From Corythucha ciliata (Eukaryota > Arthropoda > Insecta > Hemiptera > Tingidae), in the NCBI GenBank assembly GCA_038030265.1, contig CM075938.1, forward strand, positions 13,617,009 through 13,681,008: DNA of 64,000 nt, written 5' to 3'. How positions within the stretch are numbered: the stretch's first letter is position 1; the number at the start of each line of letters is the position of its first letter. The notes under the pieces were generated by a model. The model searched no databases, had not been told where the DNA came from, and was given only the letters and a program-made list of their open reading frames with translations. This document shows, piece after piece, positions 11,102 through 23,639 of this stretch. The position numbers were made by a program, and so were the translations under genes.

Positions 11102-13117
11102 ATGAGCGAGTCCGCAGCATCTAGTGCCGGTATCGCGAGCTATGTCTACGAGTTGAGTGAGAAGAGAATCTCGTTCAACAAATGGGACGTTTTTCCTCGA
11201 CTTCAACCGCCGTCAGCGAGTCCGTTGAGTCTGATCGACAGTCTCATCGGTCGGGTGAAAGCCAAGACGACGTCGATGGCTCTTCCGAAACAGTTGGCCG
11301 GGCGAATTCTCAAACGAGCCGAGGAAATGAAGAATATGGACAATGCGAAGGTTCGAGGGCAATAAATTCAAAGAAAAAAAAAAAAGAGCTTGAATTCTAC
11401 GAAATCTTTCGATCTGATTTCGCAGATTAAGAAGTTACTTTTAAAGAAATTGGTCGATCTCTATCTGACGGTGGTGAAACTTCCAAACACGTTTGTATCG
11501 TCAAGCGATCGAGATGAATGGCTTGCACGTTTAACTCAAGCGTTATCCCGTTTCGAAGATAAAATGTTACATTTGATCGAAATAACAAAGCCACCCAGAG
11601 TTCCAATTAAAGTACCATCCCCACTCCCGGATCCACTCGCGTAATTTTGAATGAAACCATAGTATTTGTCAAGGAAAGGTTGAGCCCCCACTGCAGTCTT
11701 TGAAAATAATTGTGGACGCCACTGAAAAAATTCAATTCGTGATGGATAAGCCAACTGATGACGTCGCTTTACTCTGGAGAAAAGCGACGTCTTTGAAAGA
11801 GCTCCTAAACAGAGCTTTGGTGAGGGCAGAATCCGCCCATATACCCAAACGATATTTTGTGAGTATCCACCCCGTCAGTCTTTAGGGTTAATGCTATAGT
11901 TTTAGGTGCACTTAACAGGAGATGATTCGGGAATCTCTGGCGCAAATTGAGTTCTGCCTTTGCGAGGAAGCGTCTGTGCCTGTTACTTACAGAAGAGAGC
12001 TCGTGGAGCTTATTGAATTGCTTGAGAGAAGCCATCCATTTGACCTTGAATTAATTTTAAACATCAAGGCAGAAAACTCTTATTTATCCATTCCTTTCCA
12101 AAAAATGTTTAAAAGTATTTTTAAAAAATTAAAATTCAGATATTGAGGTTAAAGTCGGTGAAATGCATCGAAGAGACGGACGCCAAGCACTCACTTCAAA
12201 TGGAAAAACTCGAGACAACCGTCCGTCACATCAATGAAATCGATCCCATCGAACGTACCACGCCGCACGCCTACTGGTTGAGCAATCAACTTGCCCCTCT
12301 CAAATCCTATCCTCAGCCAGATGATGACCTCAAGTTGTTGACATTCCTCGGCGATGAGAAACATCGCGTTGAAAAAGAGACGCTTTTAAAGGAGTACGAG
12401 GATAAACATTTGGCTTTTGAACGGCGCGATCTGGCTGCTGAGCGTGCAAAGAGAAACGCGTGTTTGAGACGGAAAATTGAGGCGATCAAACGGAAATTGA
12501 TTTCCGAGGACAGGAGGAAAGTGTTTGAGCCCAAGAAAAATTTAAGGGCGATGCCAGAGTGTCAGCAGTGTCAACGCTCGAAGATGAAAATCGAGAGGTG
12601 CTGTGACAAAGCGTGCTGCACCTCGTTTCAGACGGGCTCAGCCGTCGAGGCGTCTGTCTATCGACCACCTGCGGCCAGCCTCGGTTGTTCGCGTTTAACT
12701 CGAAAAATCGCCAATACAAATCCAGCTTTCATTTGTCACGGACCTCCCTCCCCACCGCCGCCGCCGCCGCCGCCACCACCAACGTTCAAGAATGAAGCTG
12801 AGCCGTCGGCAATAACGGACGAACTGAAAACTGAGTTGACAACTGTGCCCACTCGAGGTTGGAATCGGCGAAATTTCGACAGACTAAACAAGCTGTCAAC
12901 TCCAATTCACTACATGGAGCTCGACCCCGCGGTGGAGAAATTATTTCAACGAATGTCCAAGCGCAAAGTAAAGCAAATGGCCGCCGAGAAAGCTATAGAG
13001 GACAGAAAAAATCGTTTGAGATCGGACAGTGGGGTTTGTGATAAAGAACGATGGAGGAAGTGGATGCTGGAAATGCAGGAGACGATGCCTAACGCACCTG
13101 ACAATCAAACACAATAA
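11102..13117 (+). CDS. Unrecognised coiled-coil, proline-rich protein gene with five exons
   Basis: Probable host gene, about 574 residues. Proposed exons: 11102-11350, 11426-11611 (or ending at 11599), 11697-11858, 11919-12068, 12140-13117. All junctions are phase 0 and the introns are 60-97 bp. Acceptors end in GCAG, GCAG, ACAG and TCAG. Donors are GTTCGA, GTACCA (or GTTCCA), GTGAGT and, for the last intron, a GC donor (AAG|GCAGAA), the only phase-compatible choice I could find. Exon 1 begins MSESAASSAGIASYVYELSE. Exon 5 holds a charged helix (about residues 300-390) rich in K/R/E with coiled-coil character, a cysteine cluster CQQCQRSKMKIERCC followed by CCTSF, a run of ten or so prolines after GPPS, and a basic C-terminus. 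An AATAAA at 13113-13118 overlaps the stop codon. No family is recognised and there is no signal peptide or membrane segment, so a cytoplasmic or cytoskeletal role is only a guess. Confidence 0.6.
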
Positions 13118-14830
13118 ACAATTGTGAAAAAACAAAAACTAACAACTTGAAAAGTGCCACATCATTAGAGCTCAAAATGATTGTACATCCAATGATTGAG
13201 TGAGGAAGAGAGTTAAACCACAAAATCGATTTTTTCCTGTCTTTTTCCTTTAAGGATAAATCTAGATGGTTGGCCAAAGGCCAGATTTTTTTTCTCTCTC
13301 ACTCTTATTCCCCTCGCCCATTCATCGCCATTCAACGCGTTTCCCCCATTTTTTTTTTTCCAACGTTCTCTTTTCTCCGCCGTTGAATTTATCCCCTTCT
13401 TTTATTCCTTTTCATCCACCATCGCCCTCCTAACCGCATCGTACGAGTTACCGCCTCGTTGCACCTCGCTCTCTTTTCAGAATTATGAAAAAAAAAAGTA
13501 ATTCATTTCCTTTCGAGCTTCCGAGAGGACAATTTAATTTTTGAGGCGACAATCACAATGGGAACTGTGAAAAAAAATCGGTTGAAATAAATTTTTTTGT
13601 TAGCAGCCAGCAGTACCTTCCCTCCTCCCTTTTCACCAGGCTAAAACTCCTCTTTTTCCCTTTTTTGATAGATCCTAGTGAGTTTTTTTCTCGTTTTTAA
13701 AATCCACTGAATCGTCTACCAACCCATCAATGTAGAAATTGTGATGAGTAGAATGAGGAGGAGGTACATTTATGAGAATGAGGGTAAAACGAAGCATTCT
13801 GTAAATCTGTTTCAGAATGTTTTTTGGATTTAAATTTCTTGATAGAATCATAGGCATCGATTGGAATTCAAATCTTTCAACAATCAAATCATTAAAATTG
13901 GAATGAAAATTTTAATTCAATTAATTAATAATTTTCTCCAACGAAATATTTGAAAACATGCTAATTGAGTTTCCCCTCACCACCTCCGAGCATTCACTTA
14001 TATTCTATCTGGACCAAAGGCACCAGAAAGGTTAAAAGGCGCAAGCAAATCCAATTAGTACAAAGCTTAAAACCCCTCTCCCAACAGCTGCCCCACCAAA
14101 CCAATAACAAAATCAACCCTTTCAAAGAGCCCGAAGGGCACCAGGAATTGAAAGTTTTTAGTTGTTTCTAAAGCTCCTTTAAGGCCTAGAATGTTTACAA
14201 ATGGCGTGTAGGTTCTGAGAGCTCAAAGGGTGTAGTGATGAGGGGGTGGAGGAGGGGTCTAATTTGAACCTTTTTCTTCGGACTTGAAAAAATAAAAATA
14301 AAGTAAAGGGAGGAAGTTCGTTAATTCTTGGAATTCGAATGACGAAAGGAAGGAAAATGCGGAGAAGACCCCGGAAATGAAGGCTAAGGGAATTCCTTTA
14401 GAGTATTAACCCAGTAACACACAAGTTACGGTGAGGGCTGGGTTCAAGCTCTCGTGGGAGGCCATTTTGATAAACTTTGATTGTGAGGAGGGGCCTGCAG
14501 CTCGTGTCCTGTTGAAAAGTTACAACGGCAGCACGTGGAGGCTTTAAATAGCAGATGATTATGTCGAGTTTCCCGGGGCTAAATCGACGATTTCGTGTCT
14601 GATAAATAAGATTGATTCTGGTGTGAAATTCGGCACATAGTTATCAGCCAAAGCTAAAAAGTCAAATTCTGGTTTTAGAATTGTCAGCACAAACCAGGCT
14701 TGCTGATAAATGAACGACAAATAAGATGTCGGGGTGCCAGACTCATCACCAAACAATCGTGAAACATTGCACCGAGAGGGTGCGCTCCAGTCTCCGACCA
14801 ATCTGACAATACGTCCCTTGGCTAGACGGA
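13118..14830. other. Gene-free stretch downstream of the unknown gene
   Basis: AT-rich with several poly-T and poly-A runs and pyrimidine-rich stretches (13270-13660). Small open frames here have no recognisable content. I see no structured element. Confidence 0.45.
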
Positions 14831-16200
14831 ATACTTGCCCTTTAAAAACGGCTAAAAATAACTATTCGCGCCTAGGAAATGCCTCAACAGATCGTGCTTC
14901 CTGTCCTGTGAGTTAAATAATCAACCAATCACGCGCAAAGAAAGGCCAAACTGACCATTCGCATTTTGACTTGACCATGTTCACCATAAAAAAGGCATAC
15001 CTGATGACGATAGGCGCCTTGAAAATAGCTAAACCGATTGTTTGTGCGCTAAAATAGGCAAACTGACTTTAAAATCCCTAAAAATGGATTAACTGACAAT
15101 ATGGGCCCCAAAAATGCCTGTTCAGGTGATTCCTGCTCCAAAAAAAAAAGGAAAAATCGACCATTCGCGAGCCAGTAGTGGTCAAACTGTCCGTTCTCGC
15201 CAAAGCTTGGCGGACTATTCACGCCTCATAAATAGTCAAACTGACTCTACGCATCGTAAAAATTGTAATCTGGGTATTCAGGCCATTAAATCAGCAAAAC
15301 TGACTCTATGTACTCTAAAAAAAAAAAAAAGAAAGAAGGTAAACTGACAATTCGCGCTTAAAAAATACCCGAACAAATGATTCCTGTCCTGAAAATGGCT
15401 ATATTGGCCATTCGCACTCATAAAATGGCTATTCCCGTTCTAAAAACTGCAGACCTAACCGTTCAGACAACAAAATATCAAAATCGATGGTTCTTGCTCT
15501 GAAAATATCACACCGAATATTCACACCCTAGAAATGGCCATATACTGACAGCTAGTGCCGATAAAATAACAAATCCTAACTGACAAAAAATTCGTGATTT
15601 CATAAGGCCTAAACAGATGATTCCTGCCCTCAAAAAATCATAACCGACCATTCGCTTGTCAAAAATTGCCAAACTGAGCCTTGACGCCTTAAAAATGTCT
15701 CTGAATTGACGATTCGTGCCCTAAAAGTAGCAAAAATGGATATTCATGCCCTAAAAATGGCAGACTCGTACTGGCTTTACGCTCTAAAATGGCCAAACTG
15801 ATCGTTTACGCCGCCCATTGTGGGTATACGCATACAGATGGTGGGCAATTTACGATCATTGTATGAGGGCCACAGATTGTTTTTTAATGACGATTTGTGC
15901 CTTCAAAATGGCTATCTGCACCAAAAAATGGCCAAACATGGCTATTCGCACCATAAAACTATTTGTATGTATACTGACCAGTGACGTTTGTACACCGAAC
16001 ATGAGTTGTTTTCGCCTTACCAACTGATCGACCTTCCCCCCTTTTGACTGACTGACCTCCCAGCGTTGGTTACACGCGCCCTAGGATAAAATGACTGCTC
16101 TCGCGCTATAAAATTGACTGACTGGCTATAATCGCACTCCATGAATTGGCTAAATGACCATTCATGGCTTTTAAAATGACGGGTATTACGAGTTTCTTGG
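14830..16200 (+). repeat. Degenerate short-period array, family B (CCCTAAAAATGGCTAAACTG-like)
   Basis: Roughly 1.4 kb of imperfect units of about 30-40 bp combining CCCTAAAAATGGC, (T)AAACTGAC and GATTCGCG/CATTCGCG. Units vary in length and are mixed with diverged spacers. The array reappears in the same orientation at 19.9-20.6 and 25.9-26.7 kb, and inverted at 23.6-24.3 and 62.2-63.2 kb. Translations of it give repetitive nonsense peptides and are not genes. Confidence 0.75.
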
Positions 16201-16999
16201 TTAAATATCTGTTGAGTTGACTGTTTTGCATCTAAACTGTTTGCGGCTCAGGAACCCAGGCTAAAAGGCTCCGACAGCATCAAAATCCTGAAGAATATAC
16301 CCACGACGTTGTAGGTTTCCTGGCTAAGTCACGGCAATTGCAATTGCAGACGCTATTCTGATCTTGATTCCAGCAAAAATGCAAGGATTGGGCCTTAATT
16401 TCGGCAAAATTGCTCGTGTCGGGGTCTTTATTGAAGTGAGCATGGGCCTCGGTTTAGCCGGTTCCGAGAAGGCCCAAAGCTTCATGAATGGGCCCAAAAT
16501 TACACAGTTCCGAGCTAAAAATCACGAATTCGCAAGTCTTAGGGCTAAATATTCAAGAAATAGCTTTGCTAATTAATTTTTGTGTACAGGAAACAGTACA
16601 TTTGCTGCGGAAGAGACTTCGCTGGGATTGGAGTGAACCCGGACCCTCATGAAAATCAGGCCTCAGACAGAGGAGAGCGACCGGGCTCAGTTTTCCCCAG
16701 TTTGGGGCCTGCCAGGTTCCTTAGGAGGGAAATCAAGCCCTCCAACACCTCATCGGACATCTGTAGCCGAATGAGATCGCCGGAGATCTCACCATCAAAT
16801 CATCGGATAAAAACCCCTTCCAAACCAGTCACTTCCTGCCGTCCAGTGGACGCTACATCATGCAAAGAGGCGAAAACGAAAAGGCGTGATTTTTCGCGAA
16901 AAATTCGCCTTGCTTCAAACACTGATTTACGTTACTCCCCGGTGCAGTAGAAGCGCGCTTCCAGCAATACAAATAGCGTCAACTGAATGGCCAGACTAA
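16201..16999. other. Non-coding stretch between arrays
   Basis: Mixed sequence with an open frame (16582-16950, +) of no recognisable content. Nothing else is supported. Confidence 0.35.
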
Positions 17000-17460
17000 C
17001 AAAAACCAAATTTGGCTCCTTTACAAACCTAGTCTCACTAATGTGGCTATCTCAAAAAGTAATACTGGATGCGGGAACCAATCCGAAACCGCATCGAAAA
17101 ACCAATTTCATTGGTTTGGCTCCCATAAAAAACAAACACGCTTTTGGCTTTCATCAATATCAATTCGCGAGATTCTTACTAAACAAACTTCTTGGGTTTG
17201 GCTCTTGGAAAACCCAATTTTGTAAGTTCTGCATTTCTTAAACATAAACTAATACCTTTGGGTGGGAGGGGGGTCCATTACAAAACCAACTTCGTAGACT
17301 TACGCTTTTCTATCAAACAAATTTTCCGGTATTAGCCTCACACAAGCTAATTCCGGGGGGGTTGTCCCTAATAATTAAAAGCAAATTCACGTGTTTACCC
17401 CCAAAAAATACAATTTCCTTGGTTTTTTTCTCTTAAAAACAATATTTTGAGAGCTTGCCT
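17000..17460 (+). repeat. Degenerate short-period array, family F (CACTAAAAACCAATTTCG-like)
   Basis: Imperfect units around CTCAC(T/A)AAAAACCAATTTCGTGGG, about 30-40 bp apart. Related stretches occur at 25670-25790, 34105-34345 and 36440-36660 in this orientation, and at 51390-51690 and 61085-61385 inverted. Confidence 0.6.
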
Positions 17461-18110
17461 CTTTCCGCTGCGATGAATTGACGCTTTTTCTCCATTTTCG
17501 CTGTTAATTAGCCCTTTTCCTCCATTTTAGTCGCTAATTGTTTCTCAATTATAGCCTCGAATTAAAGCGTTTCCTTAATTTCAGCCGTGAATTAGCGGAT
17601 TTTCTCGAATTTTTATCCACGATTTATCGTTTTTCCCCATTTTAGCGGTGAATGATCCCTCGTTGTTCTTGCCGATTAGTCCGCGATCGACGCTGTTGAT
17701 GAGCGTTTCAAATTAATTTTTTCGAGGAATTATGAGCGCGATTTTTCTCCATTTTAGCCGCCATTCAGCGGGTTTTACCAAATTGTAACCGTGAATTAGC
17801 ATTTTTTCTCGATGTTAGCAGGGCATTAACGATTTTTCTCCATTTTGGCCGTGAATTAGCGTTTGTTGTTTCCATTTTACTTTCAGTCCCGAATTACCGT
17901 TTTTCTCCATTTTATAGCCGCGAATGAGCGTTTCTTTTCAACTCTAGCCGCGATTACGCATTGTCTTGAATATAGCTGCAAATGAGCTTTTTATCTCAAT
18001 TTTAGCCATGGAATCAGCGCGTGGGTTTCCTCAGTTTTAACCGTGAATCAGCGTCATCCCTCTTTCTCCATTCAGCTGTGAATTAGGCAGCGTTTTCACT
18101 CATTATGTTC
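17461..18110 (-). repeat. Degenerate short-period array, family C, inverted orientation
   Basis: Units of about 35 bp around TTTTAGCCGCGAATTAGCG plus TTTTTCTCCA. It faces the plus-oriented array of the same family at 18480-19650, so the two form a long, very imperfect inverted repeat with a ~370 bp spacer. Confidence 0.7.
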
Positions 18111-18479
18111 ATGGATGTGCGTGGATGCGTAGAAACGTGAAATGGCACTTGGTGCGCTGCTAATAGTTATACAAAAAAGAGCTATTCACGGGAAAATACG
18201 AGTGAAAACTCCAATTCAAGACAACCGTTTGGAAAACCTCACAAAAATTTAGAAAGCGTGCTAATTCACAACTAATATTGACATCTTTCATAAGTACAGC
18301 AGCGCTCTTGCCGAGCTGATATGAACTAACAATCTGGAGTAACATCTGGCGGGTGTCACTTGCCTTGTTTTGTTTATTTTGGTAGTGAGAAAGAAAATTA
18401 TTGAAGTAAATCCAAATGAAAATTGAAGGATACCCCAGGAGGTCATTTCACTTAGTCGTCAATAGATGTCAGTAATAAT

Positions 18480-19650
18480 GTGAAAACATCTCTACTTCGA
18501 GGCTAAAATCGTTAAGAACACTGATTCTTGGTTAGAATTTAAAAAAGGCGCTAATTTGCGCCTAAACTGAAAAAACACGGAAGTAAAAAATAAGATTATT
18601 CGTGGTAGAATTTAGTAACTCTAAAAATTTTTAAAAAGACTCATTCGCACAGCTAAAATTGAGAAAACGGTGATTCACATCTGAAAATTGAGAAAAGCCG
18701 CTGATTAGCGGCAAACCCCCAGGAAAAAAACGGTTATTCGCAGCTCTAATTGGACTGATAAAATGCCTTATTGTGCTGTTCTTGGGGCCAATAAGTGGCA
18801 AAAATGTTGAAAAGTGCTAATATTCGTGGCCAAAATTGTTAAAAAGTGCTAATTCGAGGTTTCTATATCTAACTTCCAGAACCAAAATTTTAGAACGACG
18901 CTAATTCGGGGCTAAAATAGGGAAAAGTGGCTAATTCAATGTAAGGAGAGAAAAATCAATGATCGAATAGTATTGAGAAAAAGCGCTAAATCAGGGCTAA
19001 ACTTGGGGAAAATAGTCAATTCACGTCACGTGGTAAAACAACACTTTGTGGCTAAAATTGAGGAAAATATAGCTGAAATCGCGGATAGATTTGAGAAAAA
19101 GCTATAATTCGGGACTAAAATTACGAAAACTCGAATAATTCGTGGCTAAGATGAAGAAGTACTATTGAGTCAATAAAAAACAATTGAGACAAAGCTCTCA
19201 AGTGTTGAAGAAACGCTAATTCACCGGCTAATATTTTTAAAACGCCAAATCGCTTTATCGTGAGCTCAAGTGATGAAAAAAGCGGTAATTCAAGGCTAAA
19301 AAATAAAATAATCTCTAATCCGTAGCTAAAATTAAGAAAATGCACTAATCTATGGATAAAATTGGGGAAAACTGCTCATCATTGCGGCTAAAATCAGGAA
19401 AACACAAGTTCACGGCAAAAATTTAGAAAAAGCACTGAAGTGTGGGAAAAAAGACTAAAATCTCTAATTCGTGGCCAATTGGGGAAAGAATGCTAATTCA
19501 CGGATAAAATTCAGGATAAGCTCTCTGGTTGGGCCGAAAATTAAGAAAACTATAATTCACTGTTGAAATGTAGAAAATCGGTAATTAGCGGTTAAAATGA
19601 ATAAACACGCTAGTTCGTGGCTAAAATCAAGAAAAATTGCTAATGAAATG
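18480..19650 (+). repeat. Degenerate short-period array, family C, plus orientation
   Basis: About 1.2 kb of imperfect units around GCTAATTCGTGGCTAAAATT plus GAGAAAA, period about 30-40 bp. It is the reverse complement of the unit at 17461-18110 and 63530-64000. Confidence 0.7.
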
Positions 19651-19729
19651 CGATGGATTAATGTGGGGGGGGGCTACTGAAAGACTCGCGCCCGGGGGCG
19701 CCAAATGTCCAAGGTCGCGGCAGGATATT

Positions 19730-19860
19730 ATTATTGATGGAAGCCAAGCTCCCAGAACATTACGAAATATTGAAAATCACCGCATTAAACTTGAAAGAGG
19801 GCAAAATCGTTGTTTTTGGCAATTCCGCCCCCAACGACCCGGAGAATAGAATTTGCGTAA
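19730..19860 (+). repeat. Dispersed repeat H, copy 1
   Basis: A ~130 bp segment containing AAGCTCCCAGAACATTACG, then GAAAATCACCGCATTAAACT and GGGCAAAATCGTTGTTTTT. The same blocks are found inverted at 24420-24700, in the same relative order. It borders a family C array here and a family E array there. Confidence 0.65.
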
Positions 19861-19889
19861 ATCTCGTAGAAGAAATAATTTAAGATTTC

Positions 19890-20640
19890 TTCCTCAACGA
19901 TATTGCCGAAATATGATTATTCCGCTCCATAAAAACGGCTAAACTGGCTGTAATCGCCCCCCAAAGTGACAAAATTGACGATTAGCGCGCTTACAAAGGA
20001 CTGAACTGACTATATATTTGCGCCCTAAAAATTGCTAAACTGGGAATTCCCGCTCTAAAGTAGCCAAACGGACTTCAAGTGCTCTAAAAATGGCTAAGCT
20101 GACGATTATCGCAGCCCTAAAAATGTCCAAATCAACCATTCGCGCACAATAAATGGCCAAACTGGCGATTGGCAATTTGCGCGCCAAAAATAGCCAATAC
20201 TGACCATTCGCACCTTTGGCTTGACGGACCACATTCGCGTCCCACAATCGGTTAAAATGACTATTCGTGACACCTAAACAGATGATTTGTGCCCTGCTGA
20301 AGAGTGTGAAATCGACCATTCGCTTGCAAATATGCCTAACTGACCATTGGTGCCTTTGGCTTAACGTGACTGTACACACTTTAAAAAATGGAAAAACTGG
20401 CGATTCGCACTCCAAAAATGTCCAAACTGACTTTACGAGCCCCGAATTCATGCGCTCTAAAAATGCCTGAACAAGTGACTCCTGCCCTGAAAGTGTCACC
20501 ATGGCTAACATTAACTTCTTGTGTAAATTACCTGACAATTTGCACCGTGGAAATGGCAAACTGACGATTCGCAACAGACAAATGGCGAAACTGACAATTT
20601 GCGTCCACAAAATGGTTAGGTAAGTTAAGACGGTCACTCT
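19890..20640 (+). repeat. Degenerate short-period array, family B
   Basis: Same unit and orientation as 14830-16200. The open frame on the minus strand through this region (20035-20847) encodes a repetitive peptide with a recurring A-IF-A pattern, a translation of the repeat and not a gene. Confidence 0.7.
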
Positions 20641-21039
20641 TGGCTGAGTTTGAGAAAAACTGCCATTTCTCGGCTCAAAATGAACGGCAAGAGTCAAAAA
20701 TCGTAGCTGAAAATGCCCCAATTCACGGCTGAATTCGAGAAAAAACTGCCATTCGCAGTTGGATTTCAGAAAGAAAAAAAATCGTGGTTTAACCGCATGT
20801 ATACTTTGTACATTTATAGAAAAAAGGGTCCTCTTGAAGGTTTCCACCCTGGGCTACGATTTTTGTAGGCCAGCCACTCGATGGGAAAGAAGAGGCTGTT
20901 CTCAGGAGAGTACACCAAAGAACCTAGATTAAAATATCAGAGCCACGGCTCTGTCCTATATGGTGGACACAGGCCATTGCCGATAGACGGCAGCTGAGGA
21001 CAAGACTGAAATAAATTGAGAAAGATGTTGTCGCCGGTA

Positions 21040-21345
21040 TTCAATTCAATAAATCAAATGATAGTGATATCGTTTCGGACGACGATGGAAGGCCTACGCC
21101 TAGAGTTTCAAGAAACAATGACCCTGGGTGGGCTTCGAGTTAGCTGATTCCTCGGAGTACGACTCCCAAAGGCGTCACCGTGGCGCAATTGGCAGCGTGC
21201 TGGACTAGTAATCCAGTGGTTGCGGGTTCATATCCCGCCGGGGGGCCCATTTTTTCTCGAAACTCGAATCGTGTTGGGCTATGCCCTTCCATCGTCATCC
21301 AGAATGATATCACTTTCATTTAATTTATTTATTTGACTGAAATAA
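21040..21345. repeat. Inverted-repeat unit flanking a tRNA-like sequence (probable SINE pair)
   Basis: The left arm (about 21040-21115) and right arm (about 21270-21340) are inverted copies: AGTGATATCGTTTCGGACGA on the left against AGTGATATCATTCTGGATGA read on the minus strand from the right, both followed by CGATGGAAGG. The tRNA-like unit sits between them, next to the right arm. The simplest reading is a tRNA-derived SINE (tRNA head plus body) beside an inverted fragment of a second copy. A single TIR element carrying a tRNA is the alternative. Confidence 0.55.
21174..21246 (+). tRNA. tRNA-Thr(AGT)-like sequence, probable pseudogene or SINE head
   Basis: A cloverleaf can be drawn: D stem GCGC/GCGT (21183-21198), perfect anticodon stem CTGGA/TCCAG with loop CTAGTAA (anticodon AGT at 21207-21209), and T stem GCGGG/CCCGC with loop TTCATAT. 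The acceptor stem (GTCACCG against CGGGGGG) has two mismatches and one G-T pair, and the T loop departs from the usual TTCRANY. CCA happens to follow the discriminator. These defects and the flanking inverted repeat favour a tRNA-derived SINE or pseudogene over a working tRNA. Confidence 0.6.
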
Positions 21346-23639
21346 AGTCGTCTAAAAAGCGTGAATTTTCAAGGTAAAAGGCAAGTGGGTTTTACGGGTA
21401 AAATATAAAAATATAAGTTCATACGCGCGTGCAGAATTTCCTGGAAATTTAATTGAGACCTTTGAAATCCAGGATTGGTGCAGAAATACGGTGATAATTT
21501 ACGTAATGTCGAGTAGGTAATGATTCGAGGGGAGCCAAGGAAACACAATGTATAATTCCTCCTTATAATGTATACTCTGAACCACCCAACAAACGTCTGT
21601 AAATCCGAAAACCTGTTTTTTTTTCGTTGGAATACTTGTAAAAATTAAATTTTGAGCCCCACCCTCACCTCCTCATCTTTGGAATCTCTCCACCAAGCAC
21701 ACAGTGCACCAAGGTATAAGTGAAAGTCACATTTTGTAAACAACAATCCAGTCTCCAGTCTGAAAACAATTAGCTTGATTTTCTCCTCATCGGTATGGCG
21801 GGACAAGATTGATAAAACTGTCGGGACTTGTTAAATGGAGTGGAGCTGTTTGTCTATGGAGGTGGAGGGGTATTTACCATTATATTAGTGCAAATGCGAT
21901 GGTGAAGGGTATAGTGAAGGGATATAATCTAGGTAAAAGGTCAATAAATATCTTGGAGAAACAGACGCCAAGAGTCAAGGCGAAGCGGGGTTTGGTTTTG
22001 CAACTAGTACTCGCTTCAGTACAGTATAGTGTTGGGGGGGGATGTACAATAGCTTCCAAAGAGTCAAACAGGGGCGAATTCCTCAATTTTCGAGGAAGGG
22101 ATTTTCAAGAGACTGTTATGAATATTAAGTTCGACTGTACATTTAATTATATAAAAAACGAGCAGATTTTAAGCCCATTTCTTTAATGACTTCCCAGGCT
22201 GCTGCAAGGTCACGGGTGCGAGGAAAAACAGTCCCTTCCCCCTGTTTTTCGACACTCCCCCGGATTTTCGTTCGAATCTCAACACGCTAAGAAGAAATTC
22301 TCAAAAAACAACTCCCCCCCCCCCCCTCTAGCATCGTGCTGCTGAGTGTGTTCAGAATGGGTGACGGTGGGAGTACGGTGGTGGATGAAGGGCGAAGACG
22401 CAATTCGTTTCCTAATTGCTTTGCTTTCAAGGAGAATTAATTCCATCTGTTTCCCTGCCCTTTTTCATTTCTCTCCGTTTTTCCTAATCTTTGTTTATAA
22501 TAATAATAAGCCTAACAGGATTTTAGATTAAATGGACCCAGAGTTTGATTATGACGAGAGTAGGCAAAATGTGTTATGGTAAACAAATATACGAAAACAA
22601 GGTTATGAATGTTAGTGCCTTTCTCGCGATACAATGTTTTGGTCATTGGTCTATTTTATGGTTAATTTTTCCTTCTCGATCCTCCATGACTTTCCACATT
22701 AACTCACCCCAAAGAATTAAACATCCAGTGCTCGTGCTACACACGTCGAAGAGGTTTTTAAGCAAGGGAGGGGAAGGGGAACACGGTTGAATACTAAATT
22801 ATACTCGAAAAGCTTCGGTTTATCACGGGTTATTTGTTTTATTCCCCCACCCTATGCCCCCTTGACGTCATCACGCCACCGCTCTTATTCATCCTTTTTG
22901 GCTCGGCTTTAAACTCATTATTATTCATCATATATAGAAGACGGAGAAGTAGGGGATGGATGAGACCTCCCACCCACCACTCAATGGATTCGACGGTGGT
23001 GCGTGAAGGGAGGAAGGGGCTTGGTAACACGCTGTAGGTAAATAGTAGCTAATTAACAAAACTCCGAAGTCCTGGCTGTGTCTCTCTAATTAAAAGTTGT
23101 CAAAAGGAGTTGGATGAATGGTTAGTGCAAATTTGGTGGGTAGTGGGGAGTGGGAAGAGCTTGTCACTTCAGCGCAGAGGACTATTTTGGTATAATTTGT
23201 TTTTCACATTAAATTTTGCATCACTCCATCGTACGCTTGTTTACTCCTCCCCCCACCCTTTCTAATGAGTCAAATCCGCTGAATTGTTTTTTTATTATTA
23301 CAGACACGCAAAACCGCATTTTTGGTGACAAACTATGTAGTGGTGTGAACTATCCAAGCCCACAAAAAACAGTTGAAGACTTGCAATTTCGCGGATACTT
23401 AGCACCGAAATTCTGCTTCTATTCATCAAGCTTTGACCACAATTTAGCCAAAATTAATACTCTGAACTTCTGAACTCACTTCTTCGCTGGAGTACCACTG
23501 CGAAAACATTTTCTGACATTTTTCTTAATGTTAGTAAGACCCGAAACTGAAAATCTCAGGAATATTCAGCCAGCAAACTTGTAATGTCGCTAAAATTTGG
23601 ATCCGAACTGGCAAAAGACACAATTTAGCTGTAAATTAC
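21346..23639. other. Gene-free stretch with homopolymer runs
   Basis: No supported gene. Contains a poly-C run near 22314-22326 and scattered C/G-rich motifs. Open frames in several directions have no recognisable content, and I found no neuroligin exon here. Confidence 0.4.

Noticed and set aside
20035..20847. 270-codon minus-strand frame
   Set aside because: Runs through family B repeat units; the peptide repeats an A-IF-A pattern with the repeat period. Not a gene.
21174..21246. Functional tRNA-Thr gene
   Set aside because: Two acceptor-stem mismatches, an unusual T loop and flanking inverted repeats argue for a derived SINE or pseudogene.
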